Shown: positions 23,410 through 33,465 of the stretch, in pieces
Position numbering within the stretch: the first letter of the stretch is position 1
Layout: each line of letters starts with the position of its first letter
Origin: Tenrec ecaudatus
Taxonomy: Eukaryota; Chordata; Mammalia; Afrosoricida; Tenrecidae
Length of the DNA stretch: 64,000 nucleotides
Direction of reading: 5' to 3'
Assembly: GCF_050624435.1 (NCBI RefSeq)
Contig: NC_134537.1
Span: forward strand, 9,668,584-9,732,583
Notes under the pieces: model-generated
Told to the model about the DNA's origin: nothing
The model's input: the letters and a program-made list of their open reading frames with translations, nothing else
Databases searched by the model: none
Program-made: the position numbers and the translations under genes

Positions 23410-24921
23410 CTTCTTTTTCAATTTAACCATTTGATTTCTTTTTCCACCTGATCAAAACAGCCAGTGTCGCAATTCCTGGGAATAATCACAGTAAGTAAAA
23501 CCCAGCCGCTATTTTATTGTCAACCTTGATGTCACGCAATGAATATGTCAGGTTGTTGCCCTGGATCTTCATCCACAAGTGCTTCTAAGTCCGCCTCACT
23601 TTGACCAAGCCGAGTAGTGTGTGCAGAGCACACGCTGGTAGTGAGAGCTCCCCCAGTCCCGGGAGCGCAGCGTCAGGGCGCACAGACTGGGGAAACACAC
23701 GGCCCATGTGCTCTTCTCCCGATTTCAAACCATTCAACAACCCCGTGTTCCCTTCGAGTGCCTGCCTCTTGTTATTCAGACAGTTTTCGGAAGGGGTCTG
23801 AAGCTCCGCTGAGACCCGACCATGGGCAACTTTGACAAGGGAACTAACAGAAGCCAGTGGGAAGAAATGTGATGCAGAGAGAACTGGAGTTTGACATGAC
23901 AGTGACATAGCAACCCACAAGCCACCGCAGTCCAACAAGGTGACCACGGAGTGGCGGCTGGTGGTCTGGGACTCCCCGGTGCTAGGCTGTGGCCAGGAAC
24001 TGCTCGCTTCCTTGACTGTGCCATATCGGAGCCAAACGGTGGGAGAAGAGATGGGAAGAAGCGAGTTGGGACCACAGGCTCCCGTGGCTGCCGCTGCCTC
24101 CATTATCCTCACCGCCTTGCGTCTGGGGAGCCAGGAAAGAACCTGGGTATTTCTTCTGGTCCTACTGAGTTCGGGTCATTCCTCTGCCCACTCCTGGTGT
24201 CAGGCTTCCCGGAAGCGCTCGCTCTCTCTGCCCCACCGGGTTCACCTCTGGCCTGGGAGGCTTACTGAGCATGAGCTGTGGGCACCACATTGGTTCCTTG
24301 ATCCTTGAACCGGGTGCCCTTCCCAGTCCACCTGCTGCTGTTGCGTTTTAGCCTCCGGCCACGTTGCATTGTTGCATCCAAAGGGTGCAGCTTCTGAAAG
24401 ATAGTATTCCCTCCCCACCCCCCACCGCCTTCTTTTCTAATTGGCTCATCTTTCTGGACAGGACGGCAGTTGATGTTGCTAATCAGATTCAGTCCAGTGG
24501 CCAAATGGCAAGGTGGTGCTTTCTTTTTCTCTTTCCTCCAAGGCCTGGTCTTGGCGTTGTTTATGCCTTCACTGAGGGCGGCTGCACGTCATCCTATTTT
24601 GGTCTCCTCCTTTGACTGCACAAGTCTCCCTCCCTTTTCCCATTTGCACCTTTCAGCCAGGCTGGTAGGTGAATATAGTTTTCTCATACTGCTTTGTGAG
24701 TCATGGGGTACTTTTCTTTCTTTTTTTTAATGGGGTGATTTTCTCGAGACACGCCGCCTCGGCACAAGGCTGCACTGCCGAGCTCTTGGGCTCAGGGAGT
24801 CTGGGCGTCGCTCTGCTGAGCTGTCTGAGGACCAGCCCGGAGAACAGCTGGTGGGACCCGTAGCTGACTTTCCCTGGAGCGGTCTGGTGCACACATCCGA
24901 AGGGCTGTAACTGCAGAACCG
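23407..24921. other. GC-rich unassigned sequence
   Basis: No recognised repeat or exon. A 175-codon minus-strand frame (23585-24112) is low-complexity and has no family features. Composition is higher in GC than the flanking L1 remains. Confidence 0.35.
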
Positions 24922-25145
24922 ATTTGCATGCGGCTCTAATAAGATGCAAATCTTTGCAGAGATCTTACCTGAAGCGGGGGAGCTGGCAGCTGCTCCCTGG
25001 CACACTCCCGAGCGGGACACGATCTCACTGGATGTGCGAGCTCACCTGCTGCTCGTCCGTCCAGAGTCCACGGGGACGTTTGAGTCACTTCCTGCCCTCC
25101 TCACCCCAAGTGATTGGCTAAGAAGCGTTCAGCCTCCGCCCCCGA
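24922..25145. promoter_or_regulatory. Cluster of promoter-type motifs
   Basis: Within 225 bp there are two octamer motifs in opposite orientation (ATTTGCAT at 24922-24929, ATGCAAAT at 24944-24951), a perfect AP-1 site (TGAGTCA, 25081-25087), an inverted CCAAT box (ATTGG, 25113-25117) and a GC-box-like CCGCCCCC (25137-25144). No TATA box or transcript start can be identified. It may be a buried LTR or an intronic enhancer. Confidence 0.35.
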
Positions 25146-25442
25146 GAACTAGCGATGGCCGCGATCTAACCTTGGCCGCAGTGCTCTAGCGGAGAGACAC
25201 AGGGCACTTGAACAGTGGGGGTCAGTAGAGGCTGAGGGAATTACGGCTTGGTGGTGGGGGGTTGAGGTCAGACCCCCTCCCCTTGAACTGCTCCAGCAGC
25301 CTCTTAAAAATGTGGCAGGACGGTGCTGGTGAAAAATCTGGATGAGGCCCCGGGCTGCCAGAGCAAATGCATCTGTCCTGAAGGAAGACCAGCCAGAATG
25401 CTCCTTAGATGTGGGGTTGGGGGGCCTCGGCCCTGGCTGCAG

Positions 25443-26252
25443 TGGGGGTCTTACCTGGAGGCACCAGTCGGGGTGGGGGGAAGCAGCCCCTCCCCACAGT
25501 ATCACGGGTCCGGTAGGCACGATCTTAGGGTTATGCTATATAAAGATGATGGTACAGTCATAGAGAATAAGAGAGATAGGAGAGAAGGTAACATAAAGGA
25601 GTCAGACACATTTCACGGTAGCATGCTCACCTCATCCCTTCTGGGTGGTGTACGTGGGAGGAGAGGAGGGCAGGAGAGAGAGCTTTATTTCTAACCAAGG
25701 CTTATATATCTTTGGGGGGGTGTAAGCCCCCTGATTACAGATGACCACATGTGCATAAGCATGACAGGAAGGGGATGAGCTAGGGGCGTAGATGTAATAG
25801 GAAGGGGAGGGATTAGGGGGACACATGGGACAAGATGGGTGGACCCTAGACTCAGGATGGCAACCTGACCTTGGTCATCCTTGCTTGCCCCCCCTGGGCT
25901 CTCCTTCAGGGAAACAATCTACTGGCCTTCTCAGAAGGGAGTGGCCCTGTTGAGCATGGGAGGGACTAAACAGACTGCTGTAGATGGCGGATAACCCTTA
26001 CGGAGAATAACCTCTGGCCTGCTTTCCTTGACCTCCACGTGGACAGTCACTCCCCCTGTGTAGAAAGCAGCTAGGTGTGGCATATACTTGGGGGGTACAG
26101 CGTGAGAGAAGTCTTTCTGTTTCCCACACCAATCCCTGGAGGAAAGGACTTCGGGGCGCTTGGCAAAGTCAACAGCAACACCCCTCGGTGAGCTGGAGTG
26201 ACAGGTTGCTTTGCTGGGCAGTGGAACTGACTGGCTCTCCCTAACCACCACA
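25443..26252 (-). mobile_element. Solo endogenous-retrovirus LTR
   Basis: On the minus strand it begins TGTGGTGGTTAGGG and ends ACCCCCA, with GCAG at 25439-25442 and 26253-26256 as a possible 4-bp duplication. It has a TATA box (TATATAA, 25702-25708) and, 13 bp on, AATAAA (25684-25689), followed by a CT-rich stretch. This is the U3-R-U5 order of an LTR. No primer-binding site or gag follows, so it appears solo. Exact ends and class (I or II) are uncertain. Confidence 0.65.
25702..25708 (-). promoter_or_regulatory. LTR TATA box
   Basis: TATATAA on the minus strand within the solo LTR lies immediately upstream of its poly(A) signal, as in LTRs with short R regions. Confidence 0.6.
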
Positions 26253-26684
26253 GCAGAAGCCTCGAGGACGTGACCCCCGTGTCTTGTCAGGAGAGGCTGT
26301 CAAGAAGGAAAGGGCTCCGAACAACCGTGCCTTCTGAAATGGAAAGTGTCACACCGGCACTTAGAACATGTTTGTCAACCACAAAGATGATAAACAGGAG
26401 ATGCGCCCGGTGCATTCGGGGCTGGTGGCGGGTGCTGTGGGTTAGGTAAGGCTTCCTGGGGGTGCCGGGGGTGAGCGTTGGCTGCGGAGAGCCAGGTCAT
26501 GGCTCAAACCCATCGTTTGCTCTGCAGGAGAAAGGGGAGGCTGTTGGCCCCCGTCAGGATGTCATCGTCAACGCGCATGAGCGTCCACCTAAGGCATCAC
26601 CCTTGGCTTCTCCCTGCACACAGACAGAAAGAGTGATGGAAATTTTAAGGTCCGTGGAAACCATGTGTCCAAGCCAACCTCAGT
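26253..26684. other. Unassigned sequence
   Basis: No gene is seen. A weak AfroSINE-like stretch (about 26495-26570) is too diverged to call. Confidence 0.3.
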
Positions 26685-26873
26685 GCGTGGAGTCGGGGCG
26701 ACTCCTAGAGAGCACCTGGGACAGAGTGGCACTGCCCCCATGAGTCCCGGGACGTTGGCTGTTTGCGAGTCGAAAGCCCGGGCTTTCTCCCCGGGAGCCA
26801 CGGGTGGTTTCCAACTGCTGGCCTTGCTGGTCGCAGCCCAGTATGTAGCCACCACGCCACGAGCACCCCGCAT
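26685..26873 (-). mobile_element. AfroSINE
   Basis: Reverse-oriented: tail 'gtgcgtggagtcggggcgac', body 'gggctttctccccgggagcc', 'gtggtttccaactgctggcc', head 'gtagccaccacgccacgagc'. Confidence 0.6.
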
Positions 26874-27191
26874 GGGCTAAAGGACCGCGAGAGATCACCC
26901 AGAGGGAGAACACACGTAGGGGAGAGCTCTCCACATGATGGGAAAGCCAGATTCCGGCCCCTCAAATTGAACTCGCCACTGGGAACCATCAGCCGGAGAT
27001 CCAAAGGACAGCCTTTACCCAGAGAGGAGGTCAGGGGGTCAGGAAAAGAGGAGGAACCTGGGAAAGAAGTGGGGTGAGTGATGGCCTATTGAGGGGACTG
27101 GCACCGCATTTGTACCATCATAGAATGTGAAACGGATGGCATGGAGGCCGATGGAGTGGGAATCAACCCGGGCACCATGGGTTTGGGTCTT

Positions 27192-27352
27192 TGTTGTTAG
27201 GTGCCTTGAAGTTGATTTTAACACCCGAGAGAGATCTCACTGAGAAGAACTGCCCCAGAGGGTTTCCTTGGCTGTGACCTTGATGTGGGGGGGAGGGGGG
27301 CGTGTTCAAACAGCCTCTCTTTGGGCTAACAGCTGAGCATTGAACCATTTGT
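27192..27352 (-). mobile_element. AfroSINE
   Basis: Reverse-oriented: tail 'ttgttgttaggtgccttgaa', then 'gaagaactgccccagagggt', and head 'gggctaacagctgagcattg'. Confidence 0.6.
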
Positions 27353-28037
27353 TCTCCACAAGGCTCAACAGGGCCACCAGAATCAAAGGTTCGTTCCTAT
27401 GGCTTCTCTTCTCCACCCGCAAGCCTTGGATTTGTTTGATGGGGCCCTCCGAAAGCCTCACTCAGGCCAATACTCTGCCCCACTCCTCCCAGCCACGGGA
27501 GTCCCAGAGTCTGAAAATCAGCAACGGAGAGTCAGGATGGCCTCCCATCACCCTTGCTGCTCTCCGGACCGCAGCGATTAACTTAGGCAAGCTTCCCGGG
27601 GCCCAGTGCCCTGGTTTTGTCTCTGCACCTTCTCCAGGTTCCCCCGATCTCTTCCAGACACCCACAGCTGAGTCCTTCTGCCCACCTGAGAGGGATGGCT
27701 GAACTTGGTCACTCAGAGCCCCAGGTTTCAATGATGAGCCTGACCCACAGGGTCCTGGCACTATCAATATTGTTTTGTTTGACCTTGAAAAGTCTAGGGT
27801 TCTGGAATGGACACTCCTGAGTGACCCAGCTTCAAAGGGCTGCCTCGTGTCTCCTTCTGAGGGCCACCAGCCTCATCTTAGCCCCACAGTGTCTTGAGGG
27901 GTGGCCCTGGGGGCTGCCGTCAAAGCATCTTCTCTGTGCCTCGGGCACATGGGCCTGAGACACAGGGTGCCGGAGACACAACAGCCATGAGCAGAGCAGG
28001 CCAGCTGACCGTCCGCACTTTCCTCTCTCCCTTGCAG
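27353..28037. other. Intron upstream of the probable ULK4 exon
   Basis: No repeat is recognised. It ends in the pyrimidine tract and TTGCAG acceptor of the exon at 28038. Confidence 0.4.
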
Positions 28038-28123
28038 GTCACTTCCAACGACAAGCTCCTAGAGAACCTCAAGCATGCAAGCGGGCTCCTGCGGACCCTG
28101 GAGCAGCTGGGCACCACAGCCAC
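28038..28123 (+). CDS. ULK4: Probable ULK4 penultimate exon
   Basis: An 86-nt exon is preceded by a strong pyrimidine tract with TTGCAG and followed by the consensus donor GTAAGTG. In phase 0 it encodes 28 residues (VTSNDKLLENLKHASGLL, then RTLEQLGTTA) plus two bases, forming an amphipathic helix pair of the HEAT/armadillo kind. It joins in frame to 32625-32703. ULK4 is a pseudokinase of the ULK family with a long HEAT-repeat C-terminal half, linked to cilia and neuronal development. The identity is inferred from position: ULK4 lies convergent to CTNNB1 with about 6 kb between the 3' ends in human. A MaLR-like LTR begins within about 10 nt of the donor. Confidence 0.72.
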
Positions 28124-28130
28124 GTAAGTG

Positions 28131-28620
28131 CAGGTCGACTAGAGAAACCGATCCAGGGAGGCTCACATGTGTACAAGGAAGAGCTTTCTATAAAGAGTAA
28201 TTGTATATTAAGACAACATCCCGTCCCAGTCCAGATCCAGGCCATCAGCCCGATATTAGCCCATCTGTCCGATACCAGTCTATAAATTCCTCTTTCTACT
28301 CACGCAACACATGCAATGACACTGAGTGCAAGAAGATCACAGGCCAGTGGGTGGAAGGTCTTGTGGATCCAGTTGTTGGTGGAAGCATTAGGCTGGCATG
28401 GGTCTCCATGTGGCTCCTCCAGCTCCAGGGCTCTGGCTCCATCAGTGTAGCTCCATGTGGCTTGTCAACAGGAATGTGTAGCAGACAGAGTGCGCATCTG
28501 GCCTCCAGTGAGCTATAGATCTCCTTCATGCCTCCAAATGTGGTCATTAAACTGCGACTTGATTGACAGGCCAGACCCCACCCCTTCCTTAAATTGATTG
28601 GAAATGGTATAACTGCCACA
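28131..28620 (+). mobile_element. MaLR-like LTR next to the ULK4 exon donor
   Basis: Third copy of the 6735-7263 family ('gactagagaaaccgatccag', 'agcccatctgtccgatacca', 'gccagtgggtggaaggtctt', end 'taactgccaca'). It begins about 8 nt after the exon's GT donor, so nearly the whole start of the intron is LTR. Confidence 0.65.
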
Positions 28621-29000
28621 CAGGGTCACACCAATTCCCTACTTCCCTCCTCCTCCCCACCTACATTTCCACTCTTAAGGCCACTTCCTTCTAGCCCATT
28701 ATTGCCACAGAGACCCCTCCCAACCTACCTTCCTGCGCCCAGGTGTTCCCTCATGGACTGAGTTTCCCTGCGTGTGTAAGACTCACAGAGATGGCAGTGT
28801 TTCTTGGTACCTTCAGTTTTCAAGCCTAAAACAAGATATGTGTGTGGGGATAGCACGTAAACATATGTGTGTACACTATATATTATGTATTTTGTTAGCG
28901 TTCGATTAATATTCTGACTGCACAAATTTGACATTGGAATTAACTAGTGAGAATAAGGGACATAGTCTATTTGCCAGGTATATAAATATATATTTGGGGG
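28621..29000. other. Unassigned sequence
   Basis: AT-rich in its second half; no gene or repeat recognised. Confidence 0.35.

Positions 29001-29032
<32 letters not shown>
29001..29032. repeat. (CA)n microsatellite
   Basis: About 14 uninterrupted CA units follow 'ggggcata'. Confidence 0.95.
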
Positions 29033-29035
29033 ACT

Positions 29036-29860
29036 AGCATCTTTGCCCTTGTTCAGTGTGGGGGTCAAGGGCATTGATCATATACACAGTGTTGTACAGC
29101 TGCCATTCCTGTTGGTTCCAACATTTGCTCGTCACCCCAAACAGTACCTCTGTGCACCTTAAGCCACATTTGCCCACCTCTTGCCCCTTAGCCCTGGTGA
29201 TCTACCTGTAGTCCACTTTGCTGTTTTGGTGAATTCGCTGACTCTGGCTCCATGCATAGGGGTGATGCCTGGAGCTACTGACTTTGAGGTCAGCAGTTCA
29301 AGCCCCCCCCCCAGCCCCTTTGTGGGAGAAGGGGGAGGCTTTCTACTCCTGTAAAGAGTTACGGCCCCGGAAACACACAGGGGCAGTTCTCCCCCGCCCT
29401 GCAGGGTCACCGTGAGAGCATGGGTCACTTGATGGCAGTGGGTTTGGTTTCATTGTTTTTGTTTTGGAGGTGTGTCATCGACGTGTGTCCTTTTGTATCT
29501 GACCGGCTCCTCTTCCTATAAGGATTTCGAGGTCCACCGGGGCCTAGCCTGCAGAAGGACTTCCTTTTCCTTCCTGGCAGAGTAAACTGCAGTGTGTGGC
29601 TGTCCCGCGCTGTTCACCCCTTCATCGATTGGTGGACATCACTCGCTGTCGTGTGCCCGTATCTGTCGGAGTCCTCTGACGTGGGCTGCCTAGGTCGCAT
29701 GGTCATCCCTTGATCGCCGTCTTCAACAACTGCCAGACTCTCCCACAGCGGCTGCGTTTCTGTGGGTTCCCACCAGCAGCACGGCTCTTGCTCATGGGTC
29801 TTGTGTTGTCTCAGAGGGCCCTTATCCTGGTGAGGATGAAGGGGCGTGTCCCTGTGCTCC
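29036..29860 (-). mobile_element. Old L1 3' fragment, split by an AfroSINE
   Basis: Reverse-complement L1 3' text occurs on both sides of the SINE ('gtgttgtacagctgccattc' before; 'cccaccagcagcacggctct' and 'gtgttgtctcagagggccct' after). Decayed. Confidence 0.5.
29255..29450 (+). mobile_element. AfroSINE
   Basis: 'gaggtcagcagttcaagccc', 'ggaggctttctactcctgta', 'aacacacaggggcagttctc' and 'cacttgatggcagtgggttt' appear in order. Confidence 0.65.
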
Positions 29861-30834
29861 CCTCACTCCTAATGTAATGGTGTTGACCGCTTTTTACGAG
29901 CCCACTGGCCCTCCACCCGGAGAGTTGCGTACTCAAACCCTCTGGCCATGGTTCAAATGGGCTGTTTGCCTTCTTACAATTGAGCTGAGTCTATTATCTA
30001 TTTAGAAGGCCCCTTCCTCACCCTTGGGGGCTACTCATGGCGTAAGGCTTCCAAATAGCACTCAGCATCCATCCTCAGAAACCCCTGGCCTTGCCCAAAC
30101 AGCCTGAGCAGATCTGTGCTGACGTGGTGTGTGTGTGTGTGGGGGGGGGGGGGGACGGGGACGGGGAAAGCTGCCTTGAAAACTAGTAGAAGGGCCCTCT
30201 TGCTCCACATCAAGCAGGGGCCCCAGTTTGCCTGTTAGGCCAAAGCTTGCAAAGCTGCTCTGAACCCAGTGTGTAAAAGAAGAAGGCCCAGTGTCTCATG
30301 AGGCAGGCGGTCTCTCCTGCACCCACCCCAGGCGCTGCCACGGCACCCACACCAGGCAGAACTGGTGTCAGGTGGACAGCTTGCCACTCCTGGTGTCGCC
30401 GGCAGGCTTTGTTCAGATGACCCAGACAGAACAGATGGACAGGAGTGTTCTTGGTCACCGTGTCCCCTGGGACGGCCCTGGTGGGCGGGACAGGCAGCCC
30501 GACCCCCCAGATGAGCCTGGACTCAGCGAGATCAAGCAGAGCCTTTGATGAGCAGACAGGAATGCACACCACCATCTCTGGCCACAATCCAGTCTGTTAT
30601 GTAGCATGCCCCCCGCCCCGCCGCCCCCGTTTATTTGGCAGCGACTCTGAGTCTTTGTAGTTGAGAGTGAGTGTCACAAGCTAACCTTATGCTTCCAGGC
30701 ACTGCTATCTGCACATCTGTCTTTGGTGCAGCGAACCCACCAACCAGCGGCCCGTGGGGTTGACGGCAGCTCCTGGCCCGCTCCTGCGGGATCAGCGTAG
30801 ACCTGTGCTCCCGAGCTTGCAGTGGCTCGTTTTC
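29861..30834. other. Unassigned, presumed ULK4 last intron
   Basis: No gene is recognised. A GT/G run lies at 30128-30153. Frames of 85-125 codons on both strands show no recognisable domains. Confidence 0.35.
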
Positions 30835-31345
30835 ATTTTTCTTTTCTTTCCTTTTGAGTGTGAATTGGGCGAAGGTTTACAAAGCAGGCCAATTTTCCAC
30901 TCGGCAGTGCATGCCTACTTTGTTTCCTCATGGAGTGTAGCGCCCACCATGTGACGTCACGTGTCCCTGTTACTCCCCATGTTTGTTTCCTGTCTCCATG
31001 CCCCCTCCTTTCCTAACCCTTTGGGGAACTGTGGGTCAAGGCTCCCTTGTGGTCCTCCAGGGGGTGAGTTCATGTCCAGACCCAAAGGGTGAGCAAGGGC
31101 CAGTCTTGGGGGCCCAAAGGTTCCACCAGTAAGCCTGGTCTTTTTTATACTTTTGAGTTTGGTTCCCTATTTTCTCCTCCTCCATCTGATCCCTTTCTGA
31201 GCAGTTGGGTGTGGTGGCTGGGCACCATCCTGCTCTCCTGGTCTCAAGGCTGTGGAGCCTGATGTGCATGTGCCCACAAACCCAGCACCTGGATGCATGG
31301 TTTCCTGTGTCTTCTTCCCATTTCATTCACTCTGTTTCCCTCTGC
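30835..31345. mobile_element. Probable Afrotherian interspersed repeat, unclassified
   Basis: The order 'gaaggtttacaaagcaggcc', 'aagcctggtc' with a T run, 'gatccctttctgagcagttg' and 'tggctgggcaccatcctgct' resembles a repeat I associate with Afrotherian genomes, but I cannot name its family. Confidence 0.4.
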
Positions 31346-31470
31346 ACGGGGAAGAGCCCACCGGTGCCACTTAGACGGCTGCCCAGACTTAGAAATCCAG
31401 CCTCTGCTCCCCGAGGAGGATGCAGAACATTGTCTCTGCGGACAGTGTTAGGCCTATCGGTGGCGTCAGT

Positions 31471-31491
31471 CTGTCCGTCCGTCCGTCCGTC
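31471..31491. repeat. (GTCC)n microsatellite
   Basis: Four to five tandem copies of tccg/gtcc. Confidence 0.85.
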
Positions 31492-31811
31492 CACTGAGAC
31501 TACGATCCTGAGCCCTTAGGCCAGTGACTCATTCTCTCCAGGTGTTTGGCTACGTGTACACATATCATCTTTCTACTAGATCCATATCAGAAGGTGTCGC
31601 CTCACTCTCCCACCCACACCTGTCCAGCCCAGGTGCCTACCCAAACAGCTTCTCATAGATCCCTGCTATTGCGGGGCTGTGGATACGACAGGGTGGAGCA
31701 TCACTCCCAGACTCTTCCAGGGCCTTCCCGCCTCCATCCTTTCTGCCCACCTCCCTCTTACTGTAGGTTGCCTTTCCCTTCACCCAAGTGAACCTGTGTC
31801 TACTCTACAGC

Positions 31812-31995
31812 CAGGTGCCCTGGTGGCATAGTCGGTTACATATTGGGCTGCTAACCACAAGGTGGGCAGTTCAAAGCCACCAGCCGCTCTAAGGGAGAAA
31901 GATGGAGGCTTTCTACTCCTATAAAGAGTTTCAGCTTTGGACACCCACAAGGACAGTTCTGCCCTGTCGTGTCGCTAGGAGTATGAGTCAGCCCC
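31812..31995 (+). mobile_element. AfroSINE, near full length
   Basis: It begins 'ggtgccctggtggcatagtc' with 'gggctgctaaccacaaggtg' and 'gggcagttcaaagccaccag' (tRNA-derived head). It continues 'gaggctttctactcctataa' and ends near 'gtcgctaggagtatgagtca'. The best preserved copy here. Confidence 0.8.
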
Positions 31996-32624
31996 CCACC
32001 CCTCCGTAGCCATCAGTGTTCCTTTGTGTGTGAAAACGTTCTCTGGACTTCATTCCACAGTGGTCTCATCCAACTGTTGTCACTGACTTGTTCCACTCGA
32101 TGACTGATTTTTCCACAGCCGATGACAAGCCTTTCCCCCAAGGCACATCTAGGAGCACTTGAATCTCCCAGGTTTGGGTGAGCAGCCACCCCGGAACGAC
32201 TCCCCACGGCTGTTCGGGCACATCTGCCCGCTGCCAGTGTCTCCTTGAAGCTCTGAGGTGCACATGCACACCTGGAAGGCTAAGCCCCGAGTTCCTGGCT
32301 GACGGCCGGAGCAGCAGGAGGCGGTGGTGGAGACAGGCCCTGCCTGTCCAGGCAGGAGCTGGGCTCTGGCTACTGGTGGTCTGATGCGCCCTGCATGGTG
32401 AACAGGGCCGGAGATTGAGGCCCGCTTGGGGACCGGGATGTAGTAGTGAGGGGTTCTCACTTACGGGCTCGGGAACCTGGGTCTCCTGCTTCAGTGTTGC
32501 AAGGGATGCTTCCCATTTCAGCTGAAGGGAGACCCGGCTTCTTCAGCCGTGCACATGCAAATGAGTTCCCCCGCCCCCCAAGAGATGACTGACAAGCTCC
32601 TTTCTCCTTTGATTTTTCTCTCAG
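31996..32624. other. Intron end before the ULK4 terminal exon
   Basis: No repeat is assigned with confidence; 31996-32110 may be a further old L1 piece. It ends in the pyrimidine-rich acceptor of the terminal exon. Confidence 0.35.
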
Positions 32625-32703
32625 AGAGTCGGCCGACCATGCAGTTGCCTCCTTGGCCTTGGAAATCCTTCACGCTGCAGGGCACCAAGGGAGAAGACAG
32701 TAG
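32625..32703 (+). CDS. ULK4: Probable ULK4 last coding exon
   Basis: The acceptor TTTTTCTCTCAG lies directly upstream. Joined to the preceding exon the split codon gives Thr, then the frame reads ESADHAVASLALEILHAAG and continues seven further residues to a TAG stop at 32701-32703. The helix with regularly spaced Ala/Leu is typical of a terminal HEAT-type repeat. An AATAAA signal 80 nt downstream completes a normal terminal exon. The gene name rests on the convergent position next to CTNNB1; the exon structure itself is read from the sequence. Confidence 0.72.
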
Positions 32704-32810
32704 GCACAGACTCACCCTGAGACTCCTAACCCCCCAGCACTGGTGAAGCTGGCTCCGAACCTCAGCTGTATTCTGGACTCTTAATAAAGTCTGCTGACCC
32801 AGAACCTTCC
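32704..32810 (+). other. ULK4: Probable ULK4 3'UTR
   Basis: This short 3'UTR runs from the TAG stop to just beyond the poly(A) signal; the cleavage point near 32805-32810 is inferred. The 3' end is about 6.3 kb from the CTNNB1 3' end, close to the human spacing as remembered. Confidence 0.6.
32783..32788 (+). terminator. ULK4: Probable ULK4 poly(A) signal AATAAA
   Basis: A canonical hexamer (CTTAATAAAGTCTG) lies 80 nt after the stop codon of the terminal exon. Confidence 0.65.
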
Positions 32811-33389
32811 GGCTGAGGCACTCTGGCTCCCCCTGGGCTTGAGAGCGCCCTTTCTGGGTCTGGTGGGTGCCCCTGAGAAGCCCAGGTCGGCACGCTCTGG
32901 GTGGGCCTCAGGCCTCCAAGGACAAGGCGCCGCATTCCTGGGCCCGTCTGGAGTTGTGTGAGCCTCTCTGGGGAGAATCTGGGAGGCAGGATCAGGCAGG
33001 AACGCTCCCCTGGCTGCTGTGCCTGGCTCCGGAGCTAGCTGGAGCCTGTCTTCCTCCCAGGATCCCAACCTGCTCCTTTCCTTTGGGGAGGAACTAATTC
33101 CAGGAATTCTGGGGAGAACTGGAAGGCACAGGTCCTTAAGAATCTGCCTAAAAGGGATGGCTGGCTTTTCAGGGCAGTGGGGTTGGAGGGGGCTTGTCTA
33201 CCTCTTCCCCCTTCTACCAAGTCCCCCTTTGCCCCTGGAACCTCTCCAGCTCCATCCTCATGCTCCCTCACACCTTTGCCTCAGGCATCCCTAGGTAGAG
33301 CTAAGTGGTGGGCACTATGGAAGTATCGGGTGGGGGAGTGGTGGTGGGGTGATGGGAGGGGGCAGGGTTGTCTTGGATGGAGCTACTGG
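32811..33389. other. Intergenic sequence after ULK4
   Basis: GC-rich and non-coding as far as can be seen; no repeat is recognised. Confidence 0.35.
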
Positions 33390-33465
33390 AAGCCCTCTCT
33401 GGGCCTCTCTCAGGCCTCATTTCCTCATCTGCAGAATAAACGGGCTAGGCTAGCTTTGTGGGCAC
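33390..33465 (-). mobile_element. Possible MIR fragment
   Basis: 'ggcctcatttcctcatctgc' followed by 'agaataaacgggctaggcta' is the signature of an old MIR SINE in reverse orientation. Confidence 0.5.

Noticed and set aside
23585..24112. 175-codon minus-strand open frame
   Set aside because: GC-rich sequence with few stops by composition; no domain, no neighbouring splice signals in a consistent phase.
25000..25442. Internal retroviral genes next to the solo LTR
   Set aside because: No primer-binding site follows the LTR and no gag or pol-like frame is seen on either side.
31812..31890. tRNA gene
   Set aside because: The tRNA-like head belongs to an AfroSINE; it does not fold as a complete tRNA.
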